A DNA stretch of 64,000 bases from an uncultured Opitutaceae bacterium (GCA_903919205.1 CAIXHE010000109.1:1-64000); one strand, 5' to 3'; numbered from the stretch's first letter, positions 31,628-41,090 are shown. Numbers and translations: made by a program. Notes: generated by a model from the sequence alone, not told the origin.

Positions 31628-33729
31628 CCGGCGGCGCCGACGCCCGGGGTGCGCTCGCGCTCGCCGGGGCCGGGGACGGCCCGGCCCGCAAGCGGAAGGT
31701 AGATCCTGAAGGTGCTCCCCTCCCCCGGCGCGCTCTCCACCTCCATCCAGCCCTGGTGCTGGCGCACGATCCCGTGCGCGGCGGCGAGGCCCATGCCCAT
31801 CGCGTTCGCGACGCGCTTGGTCGTGAAGAAGGGCTCGAAGAGGCGCTGGCGCACCGCCGCGTCCATGCCGCAGCCGGTGTCCTCGAGGCTCAGGCAGGCG
31901 TAGGCAGCCGGCTCGACGCTGGCGTCCGGAGGGGGGCTGAGCGAGGCGCGCCCGATCTCGCGCACCTCGAGGGTCAGGCTTCCGCCCCCGGGCATCGCCT
32001 CGGCCGCGTTCGCGCCCAGGCTGCGGATCACCTGCTCGAGGAGCGTGGGATCGGCGTCGACCCAGACGGGCGCCCCCTCGGAGGGCAAGCAGAGCTCGAC
32101 GCCGGGCCCGAGCCGCGCCGCGAGCTCGGCCCGCGAGCGCGCGACCACCTCGCGGAGGTCGAGCCGGCGCACCTTCAGGAACTGCTGCTGGCCAAAGGAG
32201 ACGAGCTTGCCCGTCAGGTCGGCCGAGCGGCGGGCCTCGATGTCGAGCGCCCGGATCTCATCGACCACGTCCGGAGACAGGCCCGAGCGCTGCAGCAGCT
32301 CGTCGAGCCTCATCATGGTCGAGGTGAGGATGTTGTTGAAGTTGTGGGCGATGCCGCCGACCAGCTGCCCGAGGGACTGGAGCTTCTGGGTGCGCCGCAG
32401 CTGGTCCTCAAGCGCCACCCGGTCGGTGACGTCGCGCGAGTTGAGCACCAGACCGCCGACAGCGGACTCGCCCGTGGCGTTGCTGCCCACCGTCTCGAAA
32501 TGCCGGAAGGACCCGTCGGCGTGGCGCAGCCTCCACTGGATCGACTGCAGCGAGCGGGGGGTCAAGAGCAGCCGCTCGAGGAACTGCTGGCCCTTCGACT
32601 GGTCGTCCGGGTGCACCCGCCCAAGGAGCGGCAGGTCCTCCATCGAGGCGGCCTCCGATCCCAGGGCCGAGGTCACCGCCGGGCTCGCGAAGCGCACGCA
32701 GCGGGCGGCGTCCACGACCATGATCACGTCCGAGGAGTGGCGCACGAGCGCCTCGGAGCGCGCCCGGCTTTCCCGCTGCACCTCTTCGGCCATCCAGCGG
32801 TCGCTGTCGCGCATGACGCTGATCTCGCGCAGCAGCAGGAAGACGAAGAGGAGCACGACGCAGCAGACCAGCTCGGTCATCACGTCCGGCGAGACGCGCC
32901 CGAGGGTCACGAGGCCGAGCAGCCACGCGCTCACCATCGCGATCGTGATGATGGGAAGCGGCCCGGAGGCCGGCGGACGCGCGGAGTCGGCGCCCGTCGG
33001 CTTGTCCACCTCGATGCGCCGCGCCGCCACCAGCGCCACGAGCAGCGCAAGGGCGTCCAGGATGTCGATCCAGTTGATCGCGGTGGTGGAGATGAAGCCC
33101 TGCACGCTGTCCAGGAGGAAGAGGAGGTCCGCCAGCCACGAGATGCCGATGCCCGTGACGAGGAGCCCGAACGCCTCCTGCGACGGCAGCGGGCTGCGGG
33201 TCAGGATCACGATGTTCAGGCCGAGGATGCCCGAGAAGATCATGATCGGGTACGCCATCACGACGACGGCGCCGAACCCGCTGCTCGATGCGAGCCCCGG
33301 CTTCACCGCGAAGATCCAGAGCGGCAGGCCCGCGCCCACGACGAAGACCACGCTGTCGATCAGGATCCGGCCCATGCCGACGACCCGACGCTCGGCCCGC
33401 GGCATGCGCAGGAGGCCCCAGAGGGTCACGGGGTAGATGAGCAGGAACAGGAGGTCGGCCGGGTTGAAGGGCACGTGGCTGCCGGGGTTCAGGAACCAGT
33501 CCAGCACCACGTAGGCGCAGGCGAGCGCCCCGATGGCGCTGGCCAGGGCGATCCCGCGCAGGCCCGCGCGGAATCCCTCCTGGAGGCCCTCGCGGCGGGA
33601 GGCGCGCAGGAAGGCGGACCCCGACGCGGCGTTCAGGATCCCGAGCACGAGGCCCGCCGAGCAGCGCTCGGCGAGCCCTCGACCGGGGGCGCTGAGCAGC
33701 CAGAGCACGAGCAGAGCCGCCACCGACAC
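31624..33729 (-). CDS. Membrane-bound PAS histidine kinase
   Basis: This 701-residue sensor kinase has an N-terminal membrane domain of about eight hydrophobic segments (residues 1-310, for example YVVLDWFLNPG and LLFLLIYPVTLWGLL). A PAS domain follows near 330-440, then the HisKA helix (LRRTQKLQSLGQLVGGIAHNFNNIL) and an ATPase domain with SLGANAAEAMPGGG and MGMGLAAAHGIVRQHQG. There is no receiver. The membrane domain is not MHYT-like and I do not recognise it. The GTG at 33729 is the first start codon in the frame after the promoter, but the first membrane helix would then begin at once. A start at an unusual codon a little upstream is possible. The cognate regulator is not in the window. 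Confidence 0.88.
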   Translation of the reverse strand: MSVAALLVLWLLSAPGRGLAERCSAGLVLGILNAASGSAFLRASRREGLQEGFRAGLRGIALASAIGALACAYVVLDWFLNPGSHVPFNPADLLFLLIYPVTLWGLLRMPRAERRVVGMGRILIDSVVFVVGAGLPLWIFAVKPGLASSSGFGAVVVMAYPIMIFSGILGLNIVILTRSPLPSQEAFGLLVTGIGISWLADLLFLLDSVQGFISTTAINWIDILDALALLVALVAARRIEVDKPTGADSARPPASGPLPIITIAMVSAWLLGLVTLGRVSPDVMTELVCCVVLLFVFLLLREISVMRDSDRWMAEEVQRESRARSEALVRHSSDVIMVVDAARCVRFASPAVTSALGSEAASMEDLPLLGRVHPDDQSKGQQFLERLLLTPRSLQSIQWRLRHADGSFRHFETVGSNATGESAVGGLVLNSRDVTDRVALEDQLRRTQKLQSLGQLVGGIAHNFNNILTSTMMRLDELLQRSGLSPDVVDEIRALDIEARRSADLTGKLVSFGQQQFLKVRRLDLREVVARSRAELAARLGPGVELCLPSEGAPVWVDADPTLLEQVIRSLGANAAEAMPGGGSLTLEVREIGRASLSPPPDASVEPAAYACLSLEDTGCGMDAAVRQRLFEPFFTTKRVANAMGMGLAAAHGIVRQHQGWMEVESAPGEGSTFRIYLPLAGRAVPGPGERERTPGVGAAG

Positions 33730-33816
33730 CCAGAGCTGGGTGGTGGTGACGCCGCGGCGGTACCAGGCGGCCGGCTGGCCGTTCGGGGAGCTGTCGGGGA
33801 GGGCTTTGATCCAGAT

Positions 33817-33843
33817 GTATCGGCCCCGCCGACCGCCGGATGA
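33817..33843 (-). promoter_or_regulatory. Possible sigma-28-type promoter for the membrane kinase
   Basis: On the minus strand, TCATCCGG, an 11-bp spacer and GCCGATAC. The -10 is strong and the -35 weak. The leader to the GTG at 33729 is about 80 nt. Confidence 0.55.
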
Positions 33844-33856
33844 TGTAAAATAATGC

Positions 33857-34285
33857 CTATTCGGGGCCTTGGGAAGGCGAACCGGCGGGCAGCCCTGCGC
33901 CGGCGTGCGCCTCGCCTCCCGTGACCCCCAGCCAGTCCAGGGCCTCGTCGATGCGGGGGAACACCCCGATCGCGGTGTCCCCCGCGCTCACCCGGTAGGC
34001 CTCGTACATGCGGAAGAGGCCGAACACGCTCGGCTTATGCGAGACGAAGGCCCGGCGTGCGTCAGGCTGGAAGAGGCTGCGGGCGGCGAGCTCGGAGAGC
34101 TCCTCGGCGCTCATCTCCACCCGGTCTATCTCCCGGCCGTCGAGAAGCTCGGCATAGGTCGGGTCGAAGCCGGGGTCGGACGCCATCACGCGCCGGTGGG
34201 CGCACGCCTCCGCATAGGTAAGAATGCCGTAAGCGCGGGAGATGACGAGCTGCCTGTCGCGGTGGATCCGGTAGTCGGTGGGCAT
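33857..34285 (-). CDS. Small STAS/SpoIIAA-like protein
   Basis: This 142-residue protein is one alpha/beta domain: [34 protein letters not shown], then [33 protein letters not shown] and [34 protein letters not shown] know this small cytoplasmic family from several phyla. It looks like a SpoIIAA-like/STAS fold, usually listed as hypothetical. The last 20 residues are Gly/Ala/Pro-rich. It is divergent from the chemoreceptor gene and has its own sigma-28-type site. Function unknown. Confidence 0.65.
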   Translation of the reverse strand: MPTDYRIHRDRQLVISRAYGILTYAEACAHRRVMASDPGFDPTYAELLDGREIDRVEMSAEELSELAARSLFQPDARRAFVSHKPSVFGLFRMYEAYRVSAGDTAIGVFPRIDEALDWLGVTGGEAHAGAGLPAGSPSQGPE

Positions 34286-34355
34286 GCGAGGGACCGGCTA
34301 GCGGGCGGCCAGCCGGGAGGGAATGAAGCGCTCGGAGTCGGAGATCAAGGCCCTC

Positions 34356-34382
34356 ACATCGGCGCCCAGGGCCCGGCATGGA
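34356..34382 (-). promoter_or_regulatory. Possible sigma-28-type promoter for the 33857 gene
   Basis: On the minus strand, TCCATGCC, an 11-bp spacer and GCCGATGT. The leader is about 65 nt. It is back to back with the chemoreceptor promoter at 34422-34448. Confidence 0.5.
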
Positions 34383-34421
34383 GCGTTTTCTTGGGGGCAG
34401 GCCGGGGACGCCGATCCGCCT

Positions 34422-34448
34422 TCAAGTTTCGGCCGCCGGTGCCGATCT
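34422..34448 (+). promoter_or_regulatory. Sigma-28-type promoter for the chemoreceptor
   Basis: TCAAGTTT, an 11-bp spacer and GCCGATCT on the plus strand. The -35 is the closest to TAAAGTTT in the window. The predicted leader to the GTG at 34556 is about 100 nt. Confidence 0.78.
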
Positions 34449-34555
34449 ACTCCCCATCTTTGATCCACCTGCAGATCGGGGAGGCGCAGGCACTTGCCTC
34501 AAGGCCGCCCCGGGTTCCGCAGGCCCAACTGAAACCACCTCAAACGCCCCGCACC

Positions 34556-36499
34556 GTGTCCAAGCAACTCACGATTGGTAAGAAGATCACCCTCGGATTC
34601 GGACTCATCTTCGGCCTGCTCACCGTGGTGGCCCTGATCGCCTACTTCGCCCTGGGTGTCGCCGGCCGCCGGCTCACGCTCTTCGCTGACAGCGCCCAGG
34701 AGACCTACGCGGCCTCGAGCCTCGAGTCCTCGATGCAGGCGCTCAAGCTCGCCGTGAATGACTTTCTCGCCACCGGCACTCCGGAGAGCGTGGCCGCCTG
34801 CGACACCGCGCGCTCCAACCTGGACGCGGACCTGGCGAACGCCGGGCGCCTGATCGTCGACCCCGAGAGGTCCTCGCAGATCGCGCGCGCTCGCGACCTC
34901 CTCTCGCAGTACAACGGCGCCTTCGGCGAGCTCGTGTCCCTCCAGAAGGACCAGGCCTCGGTCGAGACCGGCATCCTGGCACCCCAGGCCAAGACGATCA
35001 GCGAGGGGCTCCAGCTGCTTCTGAGCCAGGCGAAGAACCAGGGCGACATGAACGCGGCCTTCCAGATCTCCAACGCCCTGCAGGCCTTCTTCGAGTGCTC
35101 GAGCCTCGTGAACTCGTTTCTCCTCACGTCCGACCCGGCCAAGGCCAAGAAGGCCGGGGACTCGCTCGCGATCACCGTCGGCCAGATCCAGAAGATCGAG
35201 AAGGACCAGGTCGAGATGGAGAAGCTCGACGCCTCCCTGAAGGACGACGCCCGCAAGGCGCTGCTCGCCTCGCTTGAGTCCTCCGCCGGCCAGTTCAAGG
35301 GCGGCCTGGACCGGGTCATCGCCGGCAAGAATTCCCGCGACAAGATCCTCGCCGAGCGCATCAACAAGGTGGCCCCGGAGTTCACGGCCACCCTGGCCAA
35401 GGTAAAGGGCTCGGTTCACGACTACCAGAACGACCTCGAGGCCCGCACGCGCCTGGAGCAGCACCGCAACGAGATCGTGGTGTCGTCCGTGACTGGGATC
35501 GGGCTGCTCGTCGGCATGGTCTTCGCATGGCGGATCATCCGCAGCGTCACCCTCCCCATCACCAAGGCGGCCGAGCACCTCGCGACTGAGTCGGAGAAGG
35601 TGCACCAGTCGGCCCTCCAGGTGGCCCAGGCGAGCCAGTCGATCGCCGAGGGCGCCTCCCAGCAGGCCGCGTCGCTCGAGGAGACCAGCTCGTCGCTGCA
35701 CGAGATGGCCGACATGACGCTGCGCAATTCCGAGAGCGCCCAGGACGCCAAGGTCCTCGCCAACGCGGCGCGCGAGACGGCCGACGCCGGCGCCGCCGAC
35801 ATGGTCCAGATGAAGGCCGCCATGGGCGCCATCAAGGACTCGAGCGTGGAGATCTCGAAGATCATCAAGACGATCGACGACATCGCATTCCAGACGAACA
35901 TCCTGGCCCTGAACGCGGCCGTCGAGGCCGCCCGCGCCGGCGAGGCCGGCCTCGGCTTCGCGGTCGTGGCCGAGGAGGTCCGGCGCCTCGCCCAGCGCTC
36001 GGCCGAGGCCGCGAAGGAGACCGCCGAGAAGATCTCCATGTCCACCGACAAGAGCGAGCAGGGCGTGAAGATCAGCGAGAAGATGGCCGGCAACCTGGCC
36101 GCGATCCTCGACAAGACCCGCCAGCTCGACGAGCGCATCGCCGAGATCGCGGAGTCCTCGAAGCAGCAGAACCAGGGCATCGGCCAGCTCAACAACGCCG
36201 TCGCCAGCATGGACAAGGTCACCCAGGACAACGCGGCGCTCGCCGAGGAGTCGGCGGCCGCCTCCGAGGAGTTGAAGGCCCAGGCCGACGAGGTCCGCCG
36301 GGAGGTCGAGGGGCTGATGCGCATGGCGCACGGCGGCACGATCGCCCAGGTGGAGGCGCAGGCCGAGACCCGGCCCCTCGTGTTCGAGGACCGTCCCCTC
36401 AAGTCGGCGACGCGGCCGAAGAAGCCGCAGCCCGCGGCCCCGGACGGCGACGACCCTTTCAGCGACGCCGTCCCGCAGGCCGAGGACGTGGCCGCGTAG
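34556..36499 (+). CDS. Methyl-accepting chemotaxis protein
   Basis: This 647-residue chemoreceptor has a first membrane helix at about residues 10-35 ([24 protein letters not shown]), a helical periplasmic domain of about 270 residues and a second membrane helix ([22 protein letters not shown]). The methylation and signalling helices follow, with the conserved hairpin tip ([50 protein letters not shown]). The segment after the second helix ([21 protein letters not shown]) is too short for a full HAMP domain. The GTG start ([11 protein letters not shown]) is chosen because it lies just before the first membrane helix and downstream of the promoter. There is no C-terminal NWETF-type pentapeptide for CheR/CheB. 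Confidence 0.93.
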   Translation: MSKQLTIGKKITLGFGLIFGLLTVVALIAYFALGVAGRRLTLFADSAQETYAASSLESSMQALKLAVNDFLATGTPESVAACDTARSNLDADLANAGRLIVDPERSSQIARARDLLSQYNGAFGELVSLQKDQASVETGILAPQAKTISEGLQLLLSQAKNQGDMNAAFQISNALQAFFECSSLVNSFLLTSDPAKAKKAGDSLAITVGQIQKIEKDQVEMEKLDASLKDDARKALLASLESSAGQFKGGLDRVIAGKNSRDKILAERINKVAPEFTATLAKVKGSVHDYQNDLEARTRLEQHRNEIVVSSVTGIGLLVGMVFAWRIIRSVTLPITKAAEHLATESEKVHQSALQVAQASQSIAEGASQQAASLEETSSSLHEMADMTLRNSESAQDAKVLANAARETADAGAADMVQMKAAMGAIKDSSVEISKIIKTIDDIAFQTNILALNAAVEAARAGEAGLGFAVVAEEVRRLAQRSAEAAKETAEKISMSTDKSEQGVKISEKMAGNLAAILDKTRQLDERIAEIAESSKQQNQGIGQLNNAVASMDKVTQDNAALAEESAAASEELKAQADEVRREVEGLMRMAHGGTIAQVEAQAETRPLVFEDRPLKSATRPKKPQPAAPDGDDPFSDAVPQAEDVAA

Positions 36500-36512
36500 G
36501 GCCGCGGGCCCT
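36498..36512. terminator. Short GC hairpin between convergent genes
   Basis: AGGGCC, 3 nt and GGCCCT lie between the ends of the chemoreceptor and NMT1-type genes. No T-run is present, so it is a weak candidate. Confidence 0.3.
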
Positions 36513-37462
36513 CAGTGGATTCGCGCCAGGATACTGCCGTCGACCAGGTCGGTCGCGGCGGACTTGGGCAGCTTGAAGACCTCGCAGCTGCGTTCCCAGG
36601 TCGCGGGCCGCATCTCTCCCAGGTGGTCCGACTCGGCCTTCGCGTACTTCTCAAGCTCGCCCAGCGACTTCTCCTGGTAGGTCACGTCATCCTTGGGCAG
36701 GTAGCGCGCGACGATCATCTCAGCGCACGCCCGCGGGCGCGAGAAGGCCTCCCGCCACCCGCGGTTGGTGGCCCTGAGGAAGGCGGCGAGCACCTCGGGG
36801 CGCCCCCGCACGAGCGCCTCGGGGGCAAAATAGACCTGCGAGTACGTGACGAAGCCGTTGTCGCGCCCCTGGAAGGTCCTGGTGGGATGGCCCCCGAGCT
36901 CGATCCCCACCTTCTCGTCGATCGCGTAGGCCACCTGGGCGTCGATCTTCCCGGCCCCGAGCGACGTCAGGTCGTCGCCGATGTCGACGGTGTGGACGTC
37001 CTCCTTCGCCAGGCCGTTGAAGGCGAGCATCAGCTCCAGCTGAGGGTGGTCGTAGGAGTGCAGCCCGATCGTGCGCCCCTTCAGGTCGCGGAAGGCCTTG
37101 ATGGGGCCGTCCCTGAGCGTGAGGATGCACAGGGGCGAAGCCTGCAGCATGGTCGCGAAGGCCTTGATCGGCTGGTGGGCGGCTCGCGCCCGCAGGAGCA
37201 CGAGCCCGTCGGCCACCCCGATCACGTTCGGGGCCGCGAGCACCGGTTCGACAGCGGACGGCATGGTGGACAGGTCGATCGCCCGAACCGAGACATCGAG
37301 TCCCTCCGCGGCGTACCAGCCCTTCTCCTTGGCCACGAGCACCCCCGCGAACTGTGCGTTGGGGATCCAGTCGAGCTGGACGGTAAGCGGGGCGGCCGCC
37401 CTGCAGGCAAGCGCGCAGAGGAGCGCGGCAGCGGCCAAAGGGATTCTGGTGGGCAACAACAT
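36512..37462 (-). CDS. NMT1/THI5-type periplasmic binding protein
   Basis: This 316-residue secreted protein has a signal peptide (LAAAALLCALACRAAA) and an NMT1/THI5-like type 2 binding domain: PLTVQLDWIPNAQFAGVLVAKEKGWYAAEGLDVSV, then SPLCILTLRDGPIKAFRDLKGRTIGL and FVTYSQVYFAPEALVRGRPEVLAAFLRATNRGW. Such proteins bind pyrimidine precursors, sulfonates and similar ligands for ABC importers, or act as sensory inputs. No permease or ATPase of that kind is adjacent. It follows atpG by 49 bp on the same strand and may be read through from the N-ATPase operon. Confidence 0.83.
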   Translation of the reverse strand: MLLPTRIPLAAAALLCALACRAAAPLTVQLDWIPNAQFAGVLVAKEKGWYAAEGLDVSVRAIDLSTMPSAVEPVLAAPNVIGVADGLVLLRARAAHQPIKAFATMLQASPLCILTLRDGPIKAFRDLKGRTIGLHSYDHPQLELMLAFNGLAKEDVHTVDIGDDLTSLGAGKIDAQVAYAIDEKVGIELGGHPTRTFQGRDNGFVTYSQVYFAPEALVRGRPEVLAAFLRATNRGWREAFSRPRACAEMIVARYLPKDDVTYQEKSLGELEKYAKAESDHLGEMRPATWERSCEVFKLPKSAATDLVDGSILARIH

Positions 37463-37511
37463 CGGCGACTTTCAGCAGGAGCCGCGCCAAGCCACGGCGC
37501 GGGTGTCCCTC

Positions 37512-38411
37512 CTAGGCTCCGGGCTTGGCGGCGGTCAGCGCCTCGTACCCGGAGATGACGTCGAAGAGCTCCTCGTCGATCGCCTCCTGCCTCATCCGGT
37601 GGTAGGTTCGGTTGAGGTCGACCAGCATGTCATCGATGTTCTTCTCCGCCCGCTGCATCGACGCCAGGCGGCTCGCGTTCTCGGAGGCCAGGGACTCCGC
37701 GCACGCCTGGAAGAGGGAGACGAAGAGGAACTCGCGCAGGAACGCGGGCAGCGCCGGGGTGGGACCCTCGATCACCTGGACCAGGACCTTCGTCGGCCAG
37801 GGCTCCGCCGAGATCCTAGCCTGCCACGCCCGGTCGAACGGGAGCAGGAGCTTGCCGACGGGCGCGTACGAGGAGGCCGCGCGGGGGGCGTTGTGGAAGA
37901 CGTACACGTCCGAGACCTCCCGCTTCTCGAGCGCGTGCTCCACGGCGATCAGGATCTCGCCGACCATGGACGTGATGGAGCCGACCGACGTCGGCAGCGC
38001 CATCGGCGGGTTCCCCGCCTGCGCCGCCTCGGGCAGGAGCGCGCGCACGCGCTCCCCGACCGCCCAGAGCTTGCAGGTCGTTCCCTTCAAGCCCTCCAGC
38101 CAGTGCTCCGCGTAGTCGGCGACCACCTCGTTGAACCGCCCGACGAGCCCCTGGTCCGACCCGAACACCACTGCGCCCACCCTCGGCGGCGGCCCGTGGT
38201 GGCTCGGCGCGCCCTTGGGCTGGGGCCCGCGCTCGCGCAGGCACGCCCCCAGCCCGAGCTCGAGGGTTCGCGCGTAGTCGTCGAGCGCGCGGACCGACCG
38301 CTCGTACTGTCCGATGCTCGACACCGCCAGCGCCTTCATGGCCCGGACGACGCCCTCCAGGTCGCCGGCGGTGGTGATCCTTCGGCTCAGGCTAAGGGCC
38401 GCCCCGCTCAT
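37512..38411 (-). CDS. atpG: N-ATPase gamma subunit
   Basis: This 299-residue gamma-type subunit starts MSGAALSLSRRITTAGDLEGVVRAMKALAVSSI, the N-terminal helix of the rotor shaft. It ends SENASRLASMQRAEKNIDDMLVDLNRTYHRMRQEAIDEELFDVISGYEAL, the C-terminal helix, which is the most conserved part of gamma. It is the last gene of the atpDCQRBEFAG operon and is coupled to atpA by an ATGA overlap. The middle domain is divergent from ordinary F-type gamma, as is usual for N-ATPases. Confidence 0.9.
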   Translation of the reverse strand: MSGAALSLSRRITTAGDLEGVVRAMKALAVSSIGQYERSVRALDDYARTLELGLGACLRERGPQPKGAPSHHGPPPRVGAVVFGSDQGLVGRFNEVVADYAEHWLEGLKGTTCKLWAVGERVRALLPEAAQAGNPPMALPTSVGSITSMVGEILIAVEHALEKREVSDVYVFHNAPRAASSYAPVGKLLLPFDRAWQARISAEPWPTKVLVQVIEGPTPALPAFLREFLFVSLFQACAESLASENASRLASMQRAEKNIDDMLVDLNRTYHRMRQEAIDEELFDVISGYEALTAAKPGA

Positions 38412-39964
38412 GGGGCGGGCGGGTTCGGACTCGGGGCGGGAACCAGCGGCGCCAGCACGCGCCGGGCCGTGTCCAGGATCGCCGTGTGGTCCGCGGCCGA
38501 CAGGCTGACGGCCGCGGCCGCGTGCTCCCGCACGTCCTTCGGCAGCTGGCACACGGCCGCGCGCAGCTCGCGCACGCCCTGCGCGACGCGGTCGACCGGG
38601 ACCGGGTCGAACAGGCCGGCCGTCAGGGCGACCAGGATGACGATCTGGTCGGTGAGGGGCACGGGCTGCGACTCGGGCTGGATGAAGCAGGCGCGGATGC
38701 GCCGGCCGTGGTCGATCGTGCGGCCGGTCGCCGCGTCCAGCCGCGTCCCGAACTTGGCGAAGGCCTCCAGCTCCGCGAACTGCGAGTAGGCGAGCTTCAG
38801 GTCCCCTGCGATCGCGCGATAGGCCGGGCGCTGGGCCTCGCCCCCGACCCGCGACACCGACTTGCCCGCGTCGACCGCGGGCATCACCCCGAGCTCGAAG
38901 AGCTTCGGCGAGAGGTAGATCTGGCCATCCGTGATCGAGATCAGGTTCGTGGGGATGTAGGCCGAGATGTCCCCGGCCTCCGTCTCGATGACCGGCAGCG
39001 CCGTCAGCGAGCCGCCCCCGCGCTCCTTCGAGAGGTGAGTCGAGCGCTCGAGCATGCGCGAGTGGATGTAGAAAATGTCGCCCGGGAAGGCCTCGCGCCC
39101 GGGCGGGCGGCGCAGCAGGAGCGAGAGCTCGCGGTAGGAGCGCGCATGGTGCGTCAGGTCGTCGTAGACGATCAGCACGTCCCGGCCGCACTCCATGAAG
39201 TGTTCGGCGATGCTCGTGGCCGCGTACGGCGCGATGTAGGCGAGGCCGGGCGCCGCCGCGCCGTCGGCCACCAGGACCACGGTGTAGTCCATGGCACCGG
39301 CCGCCTGGAGCGAGGCGACCACCTTGGCCACGGCCGAGGCGCGCTGGCAGATGGCGCAGTAGACGCACAGGACGTCCTTGCCGCGCTGGTTGAGGATGGT
39401 GTCGATTGCGATCGTGGTCTTCCCGGTCTCGCGGTCCCCGAGGATCAGCTCCCTCTGCCCGCGCCCCACCGGCACGAGTGCGTCGACCACGATCAGCCCG
39501 GTCTGGAGGGGCACGGAGACCGACTGCCGGTCCATGATGGGCGGCGCCGGACGCTCGACGGGCCGGCGCTCCGTTCCGGGAACGGGCCCGCGGTTGTCGA
39601 GGGGATCGCCGAGCGGGTCGACGACCCGCCCGAGGAGCCCGTTGCCGACCACGATGTCCGCGACCCGCCCGGTGCGCTCGACCTCGTCCCCGGCGCGCAG
39701 CTCCTGGAATTCGCCAAGCAGGATCACGCCCACCTCGTGCTCGTCGACGTTGAAGGCGATTCCCAGGAGGCCGCCCTTGAACCTCACGAGCTCCTCGAAG
39801 CCCACGCCAGGCAGGCCGGAAACGCGGGCGATACCGGTGGAGATGCTGAGCACGGTGCCCACCTCGTGCGTCTTAAGAACGGGGCTGAAGGCCTCGCGCG
39901 CCTCCCGCAGGTCACCGAACGCGCGGTCCAGCGCGGCGTCGAGGGTTCCGGCGCGGGCGTTCAT
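38408..39964 (-). CDS. atpA: N-ATPase alpha subunit
   Basis: This 518-residue alpha subunit is the non-catalytic nucleotide-binding partner of beta. The Walker A loop is GDRETGKT (canonical alpha GDRQTGKT). STGIARVSGLPGVGFEELVRF opens the beta-barrel domain, and GDISAYIPTNLISITDGQIYL is the alpha signature segment. The C-terminus is more divergent and ends in a Pro/Ala/Ser tail. It overlaps atpF and atpG by 4 bp each (ATGA). Confidence 0.93.
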   Translation of the reverse strand: MNARAGTLDAALDRAFGDLREAREAFSPVLKTHEVGTVLSISTGIARVSGLPGVGFEELVRFKGGLLGIAFNVDEHEVGVILLGEFQELRAGDEVERTGRVADIVVGNGLLGRVVDPLGDPLDNRGPVPGTERRPVERPAPPIMDRQSVSVPLQTGLIVVDALVPVGRGQRELILGDRETGKTTIAIDTILNQRGKDVLCVYCAICQRASAVAKVVASLQAAGAMDYTVVLVADGAAAPGLAYIAPYAATSIAEHFMECGRDVLIVYDDLTHHARSYRELSLLLRRPPGREAFPGDIFYIHSRMLERSTHLSKERGGGSLTALPVIETEAGDISAYIPTNLISITDGQIYLSPKLFELGVMPAVDAGKSVSRVGGEAQRPAYRAIAGDLKLAYSQFAELEAFAKFGTRLDAATGRTIDHGRRIRACFIQPESQPVPLTDQIVILVALTAGLFDPVPVDRVAQGVRELRAAVCQLPKDVREHAAAAVSLSAADHTAILDTARRVLAPLVPAPSPNPPAP

Positions 39965-40779
39965 ACCGCGGCCGCGTTCACGTGGGTGGCCGCCACGGCC
40001 GCCCCCGGCTTCGCACCGGGCCCCTGCGAGTCCAGCAGGCCCCCCACCCTCCGATCGAGGGCACCGAGATACTCGGCGATGCTCCAGCCCACCTTTTGCC
40101 CCCCGGCGCGCAGCTCGATGCCGCAGACCGTGGTGTCCGAGTCGGCGAACCTCACCTTCACCTCGGTCGAGAACGTCTCGTTGAGCGCGTTCTGGATCGC
40201 GGCGCGCTGCGCCCCGGGGATGTCGAAGGTGCTGGTGACCACCGCGGGCTCGGCCGAGCCGCGCAGCGCCGCGCCCAGCGCCTCCTTCGACTGGGCGTCC
40301 ATCTGCCGCAGCCGGCGGGTGAAGACCTCTCCCATGCGCTCCTCCAGGCTCACCGTGGCGAGGTCCGCGAGGGTCTTTCGGGCGATGGCGAACACCTCGT
40401 CGCTGGCGCTGCGCCTCACCTGGGCGCCCAGGGCCGAGAGCTCGTCGCGCAGGGAGGCCTGCTGGCTGGCGCGCAGGGCGTCGGCCTCCTTGCGCGCGTC
40501 CCCCACCAGGCGGTCGTGGTCGGCCTTGGCGTCGTCCACCGCCTTGGCAAGGAGCGTGGCGCGCTGGTCGTCGAAAGCCTTGTCCTTGGCCTGGAAGTCG
40601 TCCCTGGACTTCTGGGCCTCCGCCCTCTTTGTGTTGGCGTCGGCAACCTCGGCGGCGATGCGCTTCTCGCGGGTGTCGATGGCGGCGAGGACCGGCTTGT
40701 AGAGGAAGTGCTTCAGCAGCCAGACGAGGATGATGAAGTTGAGCGCCTGGGCGCCCACGGTGAACCAGTCAATGAGCAT
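39961..40779 (-). CDS. atpF: N-ATPase b subunit with delta-like C-terminal domain
   Basis: This 272-residue stator subunit opens with one membrane helix (MLIDWFTVGAQALNFIILVWLLKHFLYKP), followed by a long charged coiled coil (residues about 35-190). The last 80 residues (VVTSTFDIPGAQRAAIQNALNETFSTEVKVRFADSD, then VCGIELRAGGQKVGWSIAEYLGALDR) look like the C-terminal part of a delta/OSCP subunit. No separate atpH gene is present, so this subunit probably provides both functions, as known for N-ATPases. About 110 residues longer than a typical b. Confidence 0.86.
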   Translation of the reverse strand: MLIDWFTVGAQALNFIILVWLLKHFLYKPVLAAIDTREKRIAAEVADANTKRAEAQKSRDDFQAKDKAFDDQRATLLAKAVDDAKADHDRLVGDARKEADALRASQQASLRDELSALGAQVRRSASDEVFAIARKTLADLATVSLEERMGEVFTRRLRQMDAQSKEALGAALRGSAEPAVVTSTFDIPGAQRAAIQNALNETFSTEVKVRFADSDTTVCGIELRAGGQKVGWSIAEYLGALDRRVGGLLDSQGPGAKPGAAVAATHVNAAAV

Positions 40780-40781
40780 GG

Positions 40782-41063
40782 CTATTTGGCGCCCGCCTTG
40801 GCGATCACGTGGGTCCAGAAGGGATTCGCGAAGATGAGGATCATCGACACGACGAAGGTGTAGATCGCGGTCGACTCGATCATCGCAAGCCCGACGAACA
40901 GGGTGCGCGTGATGGTCGACGAGGCGTCGGGCTGCTGCGCGAGCGAGGTGAGGGCGCTGGCGACGGCGCGGCCCTCGCCGAGGGCCGGCCCCATGCAGCC
41001 GAAGCCGGTGGTGATGCCGGCTGTGGCGATGGAGGTGACGGCGATGATGGTGGTAGGGTCCAT
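40782..41063 (-). CDS. atpE: N-ATPase c subunit, Na+-type
   Basis: This 93-residue, two-helix c subunit forms the membrane rotor ring. The ion-binding residues are visible: Glu30 in GPALGEG of helix 1, and Glu63, Ser64, Thr65 and Tyr68 in IESTAIY of helix 2. Ser/Thr-Tyr after the helix 2 glutamate is the Na+ signature known from Ilyobacter and Propionigenium. A second carboxylate in helix 1, where those have Gln32, is the two-carboxylate variant described for Fusobacterium. This strongly suggests Na+ transport. The gene follows atpB by 27 bp. Confidence 0.92.
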   Translation of the reverse strand: MDPTTIIAVTSIATAGITTGFGCMGPALGEGRAVASALTSLAQQPDASSTITRTLFVGLAMIESTAIYTFVVSMILIFANPFWTHVIAKAGAK

Positions 41064-41090
41064 GGGAGTCCTTGGGTTTGCTGGAACGGG

